Assembly: GCF_000003855.2 (NCBI RefSeq)
Contig: NW_003101670.1
Span: 990,081-1,054,080, forward strand
Source of the DNA: Blastomyces gilchristii SLH14081
Taxonomy: Eukaryota; Ascomycota; Eurotiomycetes; Onygenales; Ajellomycetaceae
Length of the DNA stretch: 64,000 nucleotides
Direction of reading: 5' to 3'
The notes under the pieces were generated by a model. It saw nothing but the letters and a program-made list of their open reading frames with translations. It did no database searches and was not told the origin of the DNA. Positions 44,961 through 56,852 of this stretch are shown here, one piece after another. Positions within the stretch are counted from its first letter, which is position 1; each line of letters begins with the position of its first letter. The position numbers and the translations under genes are program-made.

Positions 44961-45815
44961 ATAGTGTGGTTATCCCTGGGCCGGAACCGATTCCTTCTGC
45001 CATGGGATTCATACATGGTAAGTCCTGGCCAGTTCACGTATCTCAACCTTTCTTTGAACAGGGTCCAGATATGTGACCGTTTGTTGGAATGCATAGCCAT
45101 CCCTGGTCAAGACAACCCCGAAAAAATTCTGTGATGATCCCTGGGGCACTGGATATTTTCTTCGAAACATATGGCTATGCCTGGTAAATTGAATTTCCCG
45201 AGGCAAAGACTTAAATACATGGCTTTCAGAACAAAAGCATGGTCATCTGCACATTCCCTGGGAAATTTTAATCCTTGAGGGACAGTATGCCCTGGGTCAA
45301 AATTTGTCCCAAGGTGGAGTTTTGTCCTGAGATTCACACATTTCGGTTGATATACGGGGTATTCCTCAGGATAGAACTCCCCCGAGGATGGTGATGCCCC
45401 AGGAAAACTAATTGTCGCGCAAAACATGTGGCGTGTCCTGAGTGAATAGAATGCCCCAAGAAAGATGATTACTCTGCAAAAAGTGCAACATTCCCTGAGC
45501 CAACAGCATGCCCCCCGGATTAGTGTTATACTTTCTCGCTCTATGGCAATCCCCAAGGACTCAAACCCCCCGAGGATATACGCTTTTCACACTTTAGATG
45601 AAAAAATCAGCATGACTAACCTACTTTTCTCAGGAATGGCACGCATAACTTCATTTGATATACATCCCGGAAATGTCCCAGGGATTGCACGCATGATTTC
45701 ATTTATCTATGTGCGCTCTACAAATTAGCAATGCCCCAGGTATTGCTCGCAATGGGTTTATCCGATATGTGTGCTCTATATCCCAGAAATGCCCCAGGGA
45801 TATGCGGCTCTACCC
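44960..45815 (+). repeat. Degenerate 57-58-bp minisatellite
   Basis: C-rich motifs of the form TGCCCCAGG or TCCCTGGG recur. From 45,391 to 45,815 the CCCC block falls at 45,400, 45,457, 45,514, 45,571, about 45,631, 45,679, 45,737 and 45,795. The units starting at 45,680 and 45,738 are both exactly 58 bp and share TTGCACGCATGATTTC-like and TGTGCGCTCTA-like parts. A second C-rich motif lies about 38-40 bp after each. Periodicity blurs to the left of 45,390. The many overlapping short open frames here are not supported as genes. Confidence 0.75.
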
Positions 45816-46112
45816 TAATTATCCTGTTTGATTCCTTCCAGCTTGAGACTTGTATAAAACAATGAACATCTCAGCCAAACAAACTACTATAATTTCTGAT
45901 AACCGATGTCCTGGGGAAATAAGATCAAAGCATGCTAGTAGGGTTCCTTGGGACAATCCCATACGCCATGCATTTTTCCGAAAGCCATGCTTTTGGGTGA
46001 CTTGAGAGAATACCGATAGATATCAGATTTCAAGACATGAAGAAACCCAAGTAGCCTAACTCGAGAGATTTGCAGATACATGAAGCAATTGGTTTCAAGT
46101 CGACTTTCTTGA
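45816..46112. other. Island spacer, nothing recognised
   Basis: Ordinary composition with no recognisable coding pattern. The C-rich CCTGGGG and CCTTGGG motifs at about 45,910-45,955 may be the last decayed repeat copies. Confidence 0.4.
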
Positions 46113-46391
46113 ATCACTATATTTCACAAAATTGCTGTCTTAGATAACTACCGGATATATGCGGATCTGTATATGCATAACAACTTGATTAAAAAAACAC
46201 AGTGCTTGGATGCGGCGATCGAAGATGGCACGAACACCGTCTTCATGGCAATTGGCGGGGAGTTGAACGTCGATGAGAACATGGTGGCGTCTGCGTCTCA
46301 GGTGTTGGACATTCGAAAACGGCTGAAATCTAGGGCGTGCGAGGACCCAAGACTCGAGAATCAACTAGCGGAGGAAGAGGAAGAGCTATAA
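46113..46391 (+). CDS. Hypothetical protein, possible terminal exon
   Basis: A plus-strand frame open from 46,113 to TAA at 46,391. It has an internal ATG at 46,173 (72 residues) and an acceptor-like GTCTTAG just before 46,143. The residues are mixed and protein-like (A-I-E-D-G-T-N-T-V-F-M-A-I-G-G-E-L-N-V-D-E-N), ending in an acidic tail E-E-E-E-E-L. I do not recognise a family. It may be the 3' exon of a gene whose upstream part is lost or sits in the minisatellite region. Confidence 0.3.
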   Translation: MTIFHKIAVLDNYRIYADLYMHNNLIKKTQCLDAAIEDGTNTVFMAIGGELNVDENMVASASQVLDIRKRLKSRACEDPRLENQLAEEEEEL

Positions 46392-46744
46392 AAAAATATT
46401 GTCCTAAGTGGTATTCCTAGGTCTCCATCTTGCTTTTCCCGCCTCTCTTTTCTTCTCTGGCGCTGTTCTCGGTGCTCTAGTTTCTTTGCTTGTATATCTT
46501 GGCTCGCGCGCTTCCAACACTTTGCCTCGCGGCCGCTCTCATCCACCGTATCTGAATCCTGCTGCTTACCCGACAATTTTCACTCATGGGAGCACTCTCT
46601 TCGGCTGATGATGGCGGGATATCTAGAATATCGCCCGTGACAGACTCCTCCAGCCCGCTTGCAGCAGGTTGGGAAACCTTTCCAAAGAACGCAAGATACA
46701 CGCAGCGTCGGACAAATAGGCCCGTGACAGGCTGTCGGATTGGG
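46361..46744 (-). other. Minus-strand frames with coding-like composition, unassigned
   Basis: Two overlapping minus-strand frames (46,477-46,701 and 46,361-46,576). The second is strongly charged (H-R-E-Q-R-Q-R-R-K-E-R-R-E-K) like the basic tail of some transposase or nuclear proteins. A splice between the frames could join them, but I cannot place one with confidence. The stretch ends at the C2 LTR. Confidence 0.25.
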
Positions 46745-47000
46745 TGTCACGGATGAATATGTTGGAGACATATGAATCTTATGTGTATCAAGATCTGCTT
46801 GTTATATTATCCATGCACTATCTTATATATCTATTTCATACAAAAGATAGAGCTATTTATAGTAAAATATATGTGCGAGCCAAGAGAGCTAGCATAAGCA
46901 AGTATTAGATGAGTGTTGTAGTAAGCTGATGATGATGAGAAATATTATAGTAATACAATGTTGGTGGTGTTCAGTAGTGTATAATCTCTTTTTCCTGACA
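46745..47000 (-). repeat. C2 3' LTR (256 bp)
   Basis: TGTCACGGATG to TTTCCTGACA in window orientation. It is lightly mutated and forms the right border of the gene island. Its partner is at 52,895-53,099. Just inside it, at about 47,024-47,058, is a 12-bp triplication of AAATGAAAGTGT. Confidence 0.9.
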
Positions 47001-47129
47001 CACCCCCTTCAGTGAATGTAACATGTAAATGAAAGTGTAAATGAAAGTGTAAATGAAGCTGCAACAAAAAGAGTGTAGATGAATCTGTAGAGATTATATT
47101 AAGATAGATTATTTATATCATCATTCTGC

Positions 47130-47558
47130 TTACACCTTGATGATATCTGATATATCAACTAGGCCTAGCATCTTGATGAATTCTGTATGTTTCTGGCATA
47201 GCAGAGCCTTAGTGAGGCCATTCACTGGCATCTGAGCTGTAGACACTCAATCAACTGTAATATCACTGAATTGAATACATTCTCAGAGCCAGCTTTCATA
47301 TATATCAATATGACAGAGCTCTGTGATTATAGAGGAATCTTTCTTCATAAGAATATCAACAGTTTGACAGTTATCACATTGAATACAGATCTTGTGATTA
47401 GATTCAAATTAAATATATTGAAAGAATCTATTTTATTAGATAGACTTCTTATCAGCTTGTAAGATAGCTACAAGCTCAGCTTCTGTAATAGATATAGTTA
47501 TAATTATCTATCTATTTGATTTTCAATCAACAGTCTCACTGAATAGTTTGAAGATATA
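47130..47558 (-). pseudogene. C2 RNase H and pol end (decayed)
   Basis: The minus-strand frame contains 'I-T-E-A-E-L-V-A-I' (about 47,490), 'Q-C-D-N' (about 47,375) and 'V-N-G-L-T-K-A-L' (about 47,205), the copia RNase H and tail pattern, ending near 47,130. Stops and one plus-strand shadow frame (47,271-47,462) are present. Confidence 0.82.
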
Positions 47559-47566
47559 TTCTTATA

Positions 47567-48072
47567 TAGACTGGCCGCCGGAACCATGAATTTCACATTT
47601 GATTTCATTTGATCTGGTCCCATACATTTCTTGGCGTGAATCCCGCTGGGACTGACTATCAAAAAAACATGTAAAGTGACTATATATCAGATCTTAAAAT
47701 GAAACCATGACTTGAAAAAAATAAGAAAGTGGTCTCATTTGGTTTCATTTAGTCTCATTCTTGACATAAAGTTACTATTTTTAGACATTTTAAGGTTTTT
47801 TTTAGACTATTTTTAATTTTTTAAAAAGTAACACTTTTTGATAACACTCAAATGAGATTTAAAGTCATTTAAAGCAATAAAAATAATTTAAATTGAGAAG
47901 TGGAAATCATGATCTCATTTGGAAAATGTGACAAGAGTAGACAGTAAGTCTCACTGAGACAGTATGAGACTACTATCTAATGTTAAAACTGTGTAATGAG
48001 ATCAGTTGAATTGATAATGAGACTATCAAAAAATCTGGTCCTGGTCTCAGACACGGTCACACAGTCAGTCTA
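47567..48072 (+). mobile_element. hAT-type MITE M3 (506 bp)
   Basis: TAGACTGGCCGCCGG to CACAGTCAGTCTA, with a perfect 8-bp duplication TTCTTATA (47,559-47,566 and 48,073-48,080). It keeps many CC, GG and CG sites, so it looks younger than its host C2. Confidence 0.95.
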
Positions 48073-48080
48073 TTCTTATA

Positions 48081-51000
48081 TAGAGCAGTAATCTGAATTA
48101 TCTGTGAAAGAGACATCACTAATAGCTTCAATAATATCAGGTTTGAGATCAAGTTGTAGAGATCTGTCAATGTTATCATTATATTGAATAGCAAGATTCT
48201 TTATATTATGTAAATAAGATATCATTCTATTCATCTCTGATAAGTAATGTTTCAATGAATTCATTATAAATATAGCTAGTTTACTCACTGCATATATAAT
48301 ATCAGAGTGAGTTATCACTGCTGAGTAGATACAGAAGTCAATATATTATTGATAATAATGAATTTTTATAAATATAACTGCCTTATTAAAAGACTCTAAC
48401 AGAGTATCAGTTAGTAAGATATATATCTTACAGATGTGTATAAGATGATATATATTAACTATCTTATCAATATAAATATTCTAATATAGTCAGAGCTTTA
48501 AGTTGAGATGATTATATATTATTCACATATTAAGAAATCATTTCAAATCTCTCATCTATCAGATCTTATAGATGTTTTTAAGATCTTTGATTAGTTAATC
48601 TCTTTCTTTCAAATCTTCTCATTGTGATAGAATGATAATATCATTTATATAAAAGAAGATGATTAATTAATTATTAGAGAAGAGATATCAATTCTCTGAT
48701 ATAGAGATAAAGTCTAATATTCTCAATATTGAAAATAGTTCATTTAATCAGAGAAGAAGTGATCTGTGTAATTTATATAGTACTTATAGAAGTTTTAATA
48801 CATGATTTATACACTTCAAATTTTACATCTTCTTCAACTTTTATCATTTATTAGATAGTTTCATATATACTAGCTCATCAATATCACTATTAATGAAGAT
48901 ATTGATTTCATCTAACTATTCTGCATCTAGATTAAATACTGCTGTTAAAGTTAACAAGATTCAGAGATCTCTGACAGCTAGTGTGTAAGCTTTTATAATG
49001 AGATCTGTAATTGATTGAAGATCTTTATATACATAGATACAAGCTTTGTATTTCAAAAGAAAATCTTCATCATCAAATTTGTAGATAAATACTTATTATA
49101 GAGAAATAATTGAGACATCTCTCTATAATCTACTAGTAATTTCATATGTATTCTGCAGAGATATACTATTTCATTCTCACTTAACAGCATTCTCAAATTC
49201 TTCACAATGTGAGTGTTTTTCAATATCTGCTCAGTGATTCAGTGAATCTGACAGTTGAGATCTATGAATTCTTAAAGTTAGTATGAATACTGTTAATATA
49301 GCTGTATTGTTAATAACTGTGAAAACAGTATTAGAAAATAAATTTTAAAACTTATTGAAGTCTGTATGTGAATTTGAATGAGAGAATGCTTCATTGATCA
49401 TTTGATAAGAATTGTCTTTGACATTTTCAACTGTTACAAGATGAGCAGCTCTGTGTTTTCATATTCTGCAGTCATCAATGATATTTACTTTATCAAAGTC
49501 AGCACTGATATCATGAGCTCTAGATGCAATGTTTTATATTCAATTATCTATCACAGCTGAATGAGTATTAATATCAACATCAGAATCTGTTGACTCTGGC
49601 ATTGAATCTGATATAGAAAGAATTGAAACATTATTTTTCTTCTCTATTTTTTCAGAGCTTTGAGCATTTTCTTCAGGATGAAAAACATCAATATCTGTAT
49701 CTATAATCTCTTTCAATTGATTGATAGAAGTCATTGATGATTCTCAAACTTTCATATATAGAAGCTTCACCTTCTTAGATACTCAATCTCTTAGTTATCT
49801 TTTAATGTAGAGATCTTCTGAGTTGAATTTTCTATTCTCATCAAATATCACATCTCTTACTCTTATCACCTGTTCTAAGTGTGGAATTCAAATTCAATAG
49901 ATGTTTGTAGAATCATATTTAACTAGATATTTAATATATGCTTGAGAATCTAGCTTTTGAGAGCGGTTTCTATTAAGAACTTCATTCAGTATCTTTGCAT
50001 AGATGTGATATCTGTAGATTTGAAGATAAGCATAGAAGTGAGATTTAATTCATAGAAATTCTTTCAATACTTGTAGAGATGACTTTCAATCTAGAATTCT
50101 AGTAGAGGTTCAATTCACTAGATAGATGACAGTAAGTGCAATCTCAGAGAAAAGTAATTATAATAGAAGAAATTCTATCTGTAGAGTTCTTGTCTTTGTT
50201 ATTAATATTACTTCTACTCACTCTGCTGCATCATTTTGCTCATGAATATACTCTGAAGAATACTTCATCTCTAGATCTTCATTATTCACTTAATTTATGA
50301 ATTCATCTGCTTTCTTAATTGCAGTATCATTGTCAATACAAATAATCTTTATAGTATAGTTGAATTAATGTTTAATTCAATTAATAGCTTATCTAAGAGC
50401 TTTTCAGATTTCTGATTTTCAGATAGCTGTTATAGCTATATGAAAATGTAGATAATCACACATGAAATATATGAGATAACACTCATCATTATAGCACTGT
50501 GTACAGCCGTTTGTAATATCCGCATGTAGGTGTTTGAATGGTATTTGAGATCTAATATGAAAATATCTAGATATTTGATTTTTTGTATTAGATAGATGAC
50601 AGAGTTTGTAAAGCTCAGTGATAAGCTCATTTGCAGTGTCTTCTAGATTGATAATTTAAATGCCAGTTGCATCATTTACAAGCTTTTAAATGATGATTTT
50701 CAATGAATGTTCTAATCTCTTATGTCATGTAAACTGAGTAGCTATAGAGATCTTAGGTTCTTAAGAAGATTTTGTACATATTAACAGGTTGAAAGAATGA
50801 TTTATTAAAGTGTGTTTTAACAGATTAGAAGAAGAATTTGTAGAAGTTGAAGAATTTGAAGATATCATTTTTTCAGATATAGTGATGTTAAATGTGTGTG
50901 ATGTGATAGCTGTATCAGCTTCAGTAGTGAATTTTTCTGAGATAGTTGAGAAAACAGCTATTTCACTATATTCTGTAACTAGCAACTTCTCAAATACTTC

Positions 51001-52414
51001 AACACATGCAAAGATTGTATTATCTGTGTGTTTTCACAATCTGAAGTTCTTTTCATTATAATAGATGTCTTCTATATGAAAACATGGTTTTCATGTGATG
51101 ATATTTGTATGAAAATTCAGAATGTAAGCTGTGTTGATGAGATTGACATTGAACTGCTTATCTGCTTCATTTATCATGATTATTCTAACAGTTTCATAAC
51201 CTTCAACTTTAGTGCTGAAATCATCTGTATAGACTTCTGCATTCTCATTCACAGATGTAAAGAATAGAAAACATATTCAATTATTGCATATATGCTGTTC
51301 CGCGTCAGTATCAAAGATTCAGAAGTTTCAGAGGTAGAAGTAAGAATGTGAAGAGTTCATTAATATTTTTCAGATTTGCTGATTAATAGATTGATGATTA
51401 ATAGATTAATGATTGAAGAATTAATGATTAATAGATTAAGAAACTGATTGCTTCAGAATCATTTCTTCTAGAACTGCTTCATTGACATCTATTATATTCA
51501 TATTTATAAATGAATCTCTAAATATTGCATAATCAATACATCTCTTCAATTCTTAATTCTTAAGAGCTTGATCAATCTGAGTTCTCTTCTCTCTGTTTTT
51601 CTTTTATTCAGATGACTTTTTTAATGAATTGAGATAGTAGCACTGAGTTTATCAGTGATAAGCTCTGCAGATACAGTTTCTGAATATCACTGATCTTTCA
51701 TTAAAAGTAGTAAAGTTCATAGATTTATCTTCTTTAAGAATACTCATTTCTCTATACTATTTCTTAAAGTTCTTAACTAACTCTATCAAAGATATGACAT
51801 CTTTATCATGTCAGATATTCTTAGCTCATGCTTGTATTATGTATATAATCTGCATTAATAGCTAGATTTGCATTTAAGAAGTCTTTCTTTAAGCTGAACT
51901 ATTCAGCTATATCTGTCTCTTTGATATCATCTTCAATAAGTGATCAGTTATTTAATCACTTCTTTATATCTCTGTTTTTCAGTACTTTGCAGAGATCATG
52001 ATATTGAGTTCTCACATTATCTTGATAATTCACAGTCATGAGTGAGAGTTAATCTCTTAATAAATGAATAATCTTCTTCACATCATTATTCTCACTGTAT
52101 ACATGTTATAGCTCTGTGACATTCACTGTTCTTTATATAATATCTTATATCTTTATCATACCTTCATTCAATTTCTCATATTTCATATATTTGATTTTTC
52201 ACACAGTGATCTTGATATTATATACTATCTTGATCTCTGCAGTGACTTCTTCTGAATACTCAGATTTCAGAGATTCTTCTAGTTCAGAGAAGATATCAGA
52301 TTTGTCAAGATTGATGAAGTCTGATATCTTCTTATTCTTTGCATATTCTAGCATATACTTGTATCAAAGTTTTCAATCTTCAGAAATGCTAAGATGTACA
52401 GTTGCACTAGACAT
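48081..52414 (-). pseudogene. C2 gag-integrase-RT (decayed)
   Basis: Starts M-S-S-A-T-V-H-L at 52,414 with a copia gag-like N-terminus ('S-E-D-W-K-L-W'). The integrase core should lie around 50,600-50,000, and its C-terminal part at about 49,930-49,820 reads 'K-Y-D-S-T-N-I-Y' and 'R-V-R-D-V-I-F-D-E'. A Ser/Glu-rich linker follows (49,734-49,540). The RT active-site region Y-I-N-D-I lies near 48,640 in place of Y-V-D-D. The RT tail 'S-D-I-I-Y-A-V-S-K-L' (about 48,300) ends at M3. Plus-strand open frames across it (49,378-49,560, 50,810-51,267 and 52,116-52,451) are shadows. Confidence 0.82.
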
Positions 52415-52449
52415 TGTCTTGTCTGTCATATCAGTTGAGTATTTCAGAT

Positions 52450-52880
52450 AGATATAATCAGAATTCAGAGTGTATAACAGTTGAGTATATTGAAATGTAT
52501 ATAAGTGAGAATCTATCATCTCAGTTCAAATGATAGTTATCAGTTTGAATGAGAATTGAGATTAATGTATCGCGCTTCTCTTCAGATGCTGCTTACCGGG
52601 AATCAGGTATAACAGTCGAGTAGATCGGACTGTATACAAATGAGAATCAATTGTCTCAGTTTGAATGATTGTTGTGAAATTTGAATGAGAATTGAAATCA
52701 GTGTATCACGCTTCTCTTCAGATGCTGCTTATCAGAAATCAGGTATGACAGTTGAGTAGATTGAACTGTATATAAATGAGAATCAATCTTCTCTGTTCAA
52801 ATGATTATTGTCAAATTTGAATGAGAATTGAGATCATGATGTATCATACTTCTTCTCAGATACTGCTTACCAGGCTTATA
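52450..52880 (-). repeat. C2 leader tandem repeat (about 136-bp period, 3 copies)
   Basis: The anchor GCTTACCGGGAATCAGG-like occurs at 52,591, 52,727 and 52,865 (spacings 136 and 138), with a further copy body before the first. It lies between the 5' LTR and the gag start, so it is in the untranslated leader. Confidence 0.85.
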
Positions 52881-52894
52881 ACTGTTGAATTGAG

Positions 52895-53099
52895 TGTCAC
52901 AGATGAATATGTTAAAGACATATAAATCTTATATGTATCAAGATCTGGTTGTTATATTATCTGTGCACTATTTTATAAATCTATTTCATACAAAAGATAG
53001 AGCTATTTATAGTAAAATATATATGCGAGCCAAGAGAGCTAGTATAAGTGAGTATTAGATGAGCGTTGTAGTAAGCTGATAATAATGAGAAATATTGTA
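52895..53099 (-). repeat. C2 5' LTR, truncated
   Basis: It follows the 3' LTR from TGTCACAGATG to GAGAAATATTGTA, then diverges. About 50 bp of the outer end is missing or replaced, so the left target duplication cannot be matched. Confidence 0.85.
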
Positions 53100-53697
53100 A
53101 ATTTAGAAAGTAGAAAACTTGACCTTACTAAGTGCGCCACTTGACCTTGTTATATAATCATGACTCTGATCTCGCACAATACAGTAATAATCAGTTGGTA
53201 ATTGACTTTCAATCTTTCAATTCACTTATAGTCTCATTCATTCAGCTCATCAATCAATCAAAGCATGTATAGCTGATTTATAATCAATTAAATAAATAGA
53301 TAAATTCATATAGAATATAAAGAGATATTTTACAGAATTTTAAAATATATCAAGATAAAAATATTTAATAATTGATTTTAAATTGATTTTAAATTGATTC
53401 TAAATTGATTCTGAATTGATTATAGTAATAAAAATAGATTTAATCTATATATTTAAGTAATTAATAATTGATTGAAAATCAGTTGATAATCAATTCAGTA
53501 TAAATTATATAAATACTTACTTTATTATTAAATTCAAGAATAATTTTAGTATTAAATTAATTTTAAATTGATTTTGAATTGATTCTGAATTAATTGTTAA
53601 TTAATTATAGTAATAAAATAAATTCAATCTGTATATTTAAGTAATTAACAATTGATTGAAAATCAGTTAATAATCAATTCAGTGTAAATTATATAAA
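53100..53697. repeat. AT-rich spacer with internal direct repeat
   Basis: No coding pattern. A block of about 110 bp (TTTAAGTAATTAATAATTGA-like, ending AATTATATAAAT) is present near 53,410-53,515 and again at about 53,590-53,697. Runs of TAAATTGATTTTAAATTGAT-like units precede each. It ends exactly at the C3 LTR. Confidence 0.7.
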
Positions 53698-53902
53698 TGT
53701 TGAAGCTACTACACAAGCTCTAATTCATGTGACTCACACACATATATTTAGCTTTCACTAGCTACTAGTTAAATAACAACAACAATCAATCATGTTCAAT
53801 CTCTCTCACAGATTATGAAGCTCTTGCACTTCTATAAAGTGTTATAATCATGTAATAATCATACAATAAGCTTTTCAAATAGCTGCTTTTTTCATTCAAA
53901 TA
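53698..53902 (+). repeat. C3 5' LTR (about 205 bp)
   Basis: It begins TGTTGAAGCTAC. The end is placed near TTCATTCAAATA by analogy with the C1 LTR end TTCATCAACA and is uncertain by a few bases. Confidence 0.75.
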
Positions 53903-53914
53903 TCTCATATCAAA

Positions 53915-54606
53915 TGCCTGTCAATACAAGATCAATCGACTGTGAAGAGACTTCAGAGAATCAGATAGCTGAATTCTTTTCAACACTAATAATCACATGA
54001 AGATAATGCAATAATCAAGCTTAAGATAATTCTTCAGAACCTGAAGATATAGCAGATCATGATAAAGTCATTATTCTGAGACAGCTTATTGCTCAGAAGA
54101 ATGAGAAAATACACTAAATAAGAACTGTCTCTGTCAATCTAAGCACTTCAGCTATAACTACTGTCAATGATGACAATAATCTAAGCTCTGATCTTATAGA
54201 ATATTTTTAAAATCAAGATGACATCTCTGCACTGAGCAGAGTTCTTCAAGAATTTCATGAACATATCAAATATCTTCAAAAATCAGGTCTTCTCAAATCA
54301 ACATCTGATTATCTTATTTGAAAGAAAGAGATTCTGTTTGTCATTAAGTAATCTCACACAGAAGATCTTCTGAATGCAACTATAAAACTCTTAAAGAATG
54401 TCTCTAAGAATATGAAATAATTCTGAGAGAAATATAACTTCTGATTATACAATTTTATATAATCTTCTATTTCTATTAAAGTCAAATCTCTTTTTACTAT
54501 ATCTCAAGATTTTCTAAGTGCTGCTGCTTTATGAAATATTATAACAGCATTCTTTTCAGAATAGATGAAAATTCACAGAGTCTGTCTGTTTAAGAAATTC
54601 AATGAT
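53915..54606 (+). pseudogene. C3 gag, N-terminal part (decayed)
   Basis: It starts at ATG 53,915 (M-P-V-N-T-R-S-I) shortly after the LTR. A single frame with several stops runs to the H3 insertion and continues in frame at 62,302 once one target duplication is removed. Gag-like features are acidic N-terminal stretches and a long helical region ('L-Q-E-F-H-E-H-I-K-Y-L'). No further domain is seen. Confidence 0.75.
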
Positions 54607-55648
54607 ATCAGTGTTAGACTGACCGTGTGACCGTGTCTGAGACCAGAATCAAACTTTACAGTTATTATGTTGTCTAAAAGCATTACTTCTGATCATGATT
54701 TGTATTCATTACATTGATCTCAAATCATGTTATTTCAAATATTAAAGATCTCAGATTCACTTTTCAAATAAAAATCTAGTCTCAGATAAAGAATATATTT
54801 GAATTCTTAGTCATATTTTCATTCTGATCTCATTATTGAGAATGACACTAAATAAGACTATGAAATCATTTCTCACTTACATAATATTATAACATAGTGC
54901 TCATTTGTTGAAAATTCAATAGAGAGTGTTATTAAATATTATTACTTTTCTGAATACAGATCATAATTTATATAATTTTAATTATAAAAAAAATATAAAA
55001 TATAAAAAAAAATAAAAAATAAAAAACAAAACAAACATAAGAAAAAATCACAATAAAAAAAAAAAAAAAATAAAAAGAGAAAGAAAAAAATAAAAAATAA
55101 AAATAAAAAAAATCAAGATCACAGAGCTGCAGTATTCTTAAAATACTCACTTCTCAGAGTCTTTGCAATATTCATCATCAACTGTATATCTCTTATAGTG
55201 AGAATAATACAGCTGTGATGAGTTATTATCTTAACATTATCTAATAAATAATCAGTATATATCTGTATAAATGTGAATAATTAGAAAATATACACTTAAA
55301 AAATGTGATCAGAGTGAACTCTGCTGTCACTTGAATAACATTAAGAGCAGAATGCTGAAATTGATGATTTCTCTCATCAATTTCACAGACAAGATATGTG
55401 AAGATGATCTTGAGAAATATAAGATTCTCTGACTTCTAGTAAAAACAGATCTCACAGAGAGACTCTATTTTCATAATATCAGAGACTGAGTATTATTAAA
55501 AAGTATTACTTTCATACAATGTATATGCACTTACTGCAGTAATTTACTCTCTGCACATATGACTGAGAGTTACAGCTTTTTCACACTGCATGACTCTCTC
55601 TGAGATGCTGCTGTCAGTTTATAACTCACACAGTCTCTCAGTTCAGTA

Positions 55649-56154
55649 TAGACTGGCCGCCGGGATCATGAATTTCACGTTGGGTTCCATTTGATCTGGT
55701 CTCATACATTTCTTGGCGTGAATCCCGCTGGGACTGGCTATCAAAAAAACATGCAAAGTGACTATATATCAGATCTTAAAATGGAATTATGACTTGAAAA
55801 AAATGAGAAAGTGATTTCATTTGATCTCATTTAGTTCCATTCTTGGCATAAAGTTACTATTTTTAGACATTTTAAGGTTTTCTTTAGACTATTTTTAATT
55901 TTTTAAAAAGTAACACTTTTTGATAACACTCAAATGAGATTTAAAGTCATTTAAAGCAATAAAAATAATTTAAATTGAGAAGTGGAAATCATGATCTCAT
56001 TTGAAAAATGTGACAAGAGTAGACAGTAAGTCTCACTGAGACAGTATGAGACTACTATCTAATGTTAAAACCGTGTAATGAGATCAGTCGAATTGATAAT
56101 GAGACTATCAAAAAATCTGGTCCTGGTCCCAGACACGGTCACACGGTCAGTCTA
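55649..56154 (+). mobile_element. hAT-type MITE M4 (506 bp)
   Basis: TAGACTGGCCGCCGGG to CGGTCAGTCTA with a perfect 8-bp duplication GTTCAGTA (55,641-55,648 and 56,155-56,162). It is inserted in H3 and lightly mutated. Confidence 0.95.
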
Positions 56155-56852
56155 GTTCAGTATGTGCTGTGTATATACAGCTCTGTATGCTGAGGCCATA
56201 TTGATCATTATAACCTGGCATGATACTCACTTTTCATGAGTCATGTTTTATTTGAAGAGAGAAGAGAAGATACAACTGTTGTTTTATTAAGAAGAGAATG
56301 AATAATTAGTATTACTAAATATAATTTAATTCATCTGTATTTAAAATTTGATTAGTCTATACTCTTCAATTTGAGAGTTTCTATGAGTATTTTAATAGTT
56401 TTCATACCAGCTTAGACTTAGTGATGAATTGAAGAAGAAGTGAAAAGAGAGAAGAAAGAAATGAAAATAACTTATCTTTATAATATGAAAACAGAGAATC
56501 ACTGTAATCATTCTCTCTAGCAATAAAGATCTGTTTTCTGCATGTATCTCTGATGTAGATTATATGATAAATGCATACAAAGAATATCAATAGTGTATGT
56601 ATTGAATGAAGATAATGTTGCTATATAACACTGTAGCTGTTTCTGTATATCTCTGAAAACTGTTAATAGTTTCTTTGTCTCTTTATATTTGATAAGTTAA
56701 TAATATATTCTGATACACTTCTTCTTTTATTATCATCATTATTATTATCATCATCATCATCATTATTATTATCATTATTATCATTATCATCACTATTATT
56801 ATCATATCATTGCCTGTCTTCACTCTCTTCTTAACACTCATTAAAATCAATC

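Larger units (their letters stand above)
46745..53099 (-). mobile_element. Copia C2 (minus strand), contains MITE M3
   Basis: A Ty1/copia element read on the minus strand. The 5' LTR is 52,895-53,099 (about 50 bp short), the leader with tandem repeats 52,450-52,894, and gag starts at 52,414. Integrase, RT and RNase H continue down to about 47,130, followed by the polypurine tract (CTGAAGGGGG on the minus strand) at 47,003-47,012 and the 3' LTR 46,745-47,000. M3 is inserted between RT and RNase H. Confidence 0.9.

Noticed and set aside
45009..45728. Several frames of 64-149 codons on both strands
   Set aside because: They overlap the C-rich minisatellite, contradict each other and show no family features.
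52116..52451. 111-codon plus-strand frame in C2
   Set aside because: The minus strand of the same interval is the C2 gag N-terminus with its ATG at 52,414.
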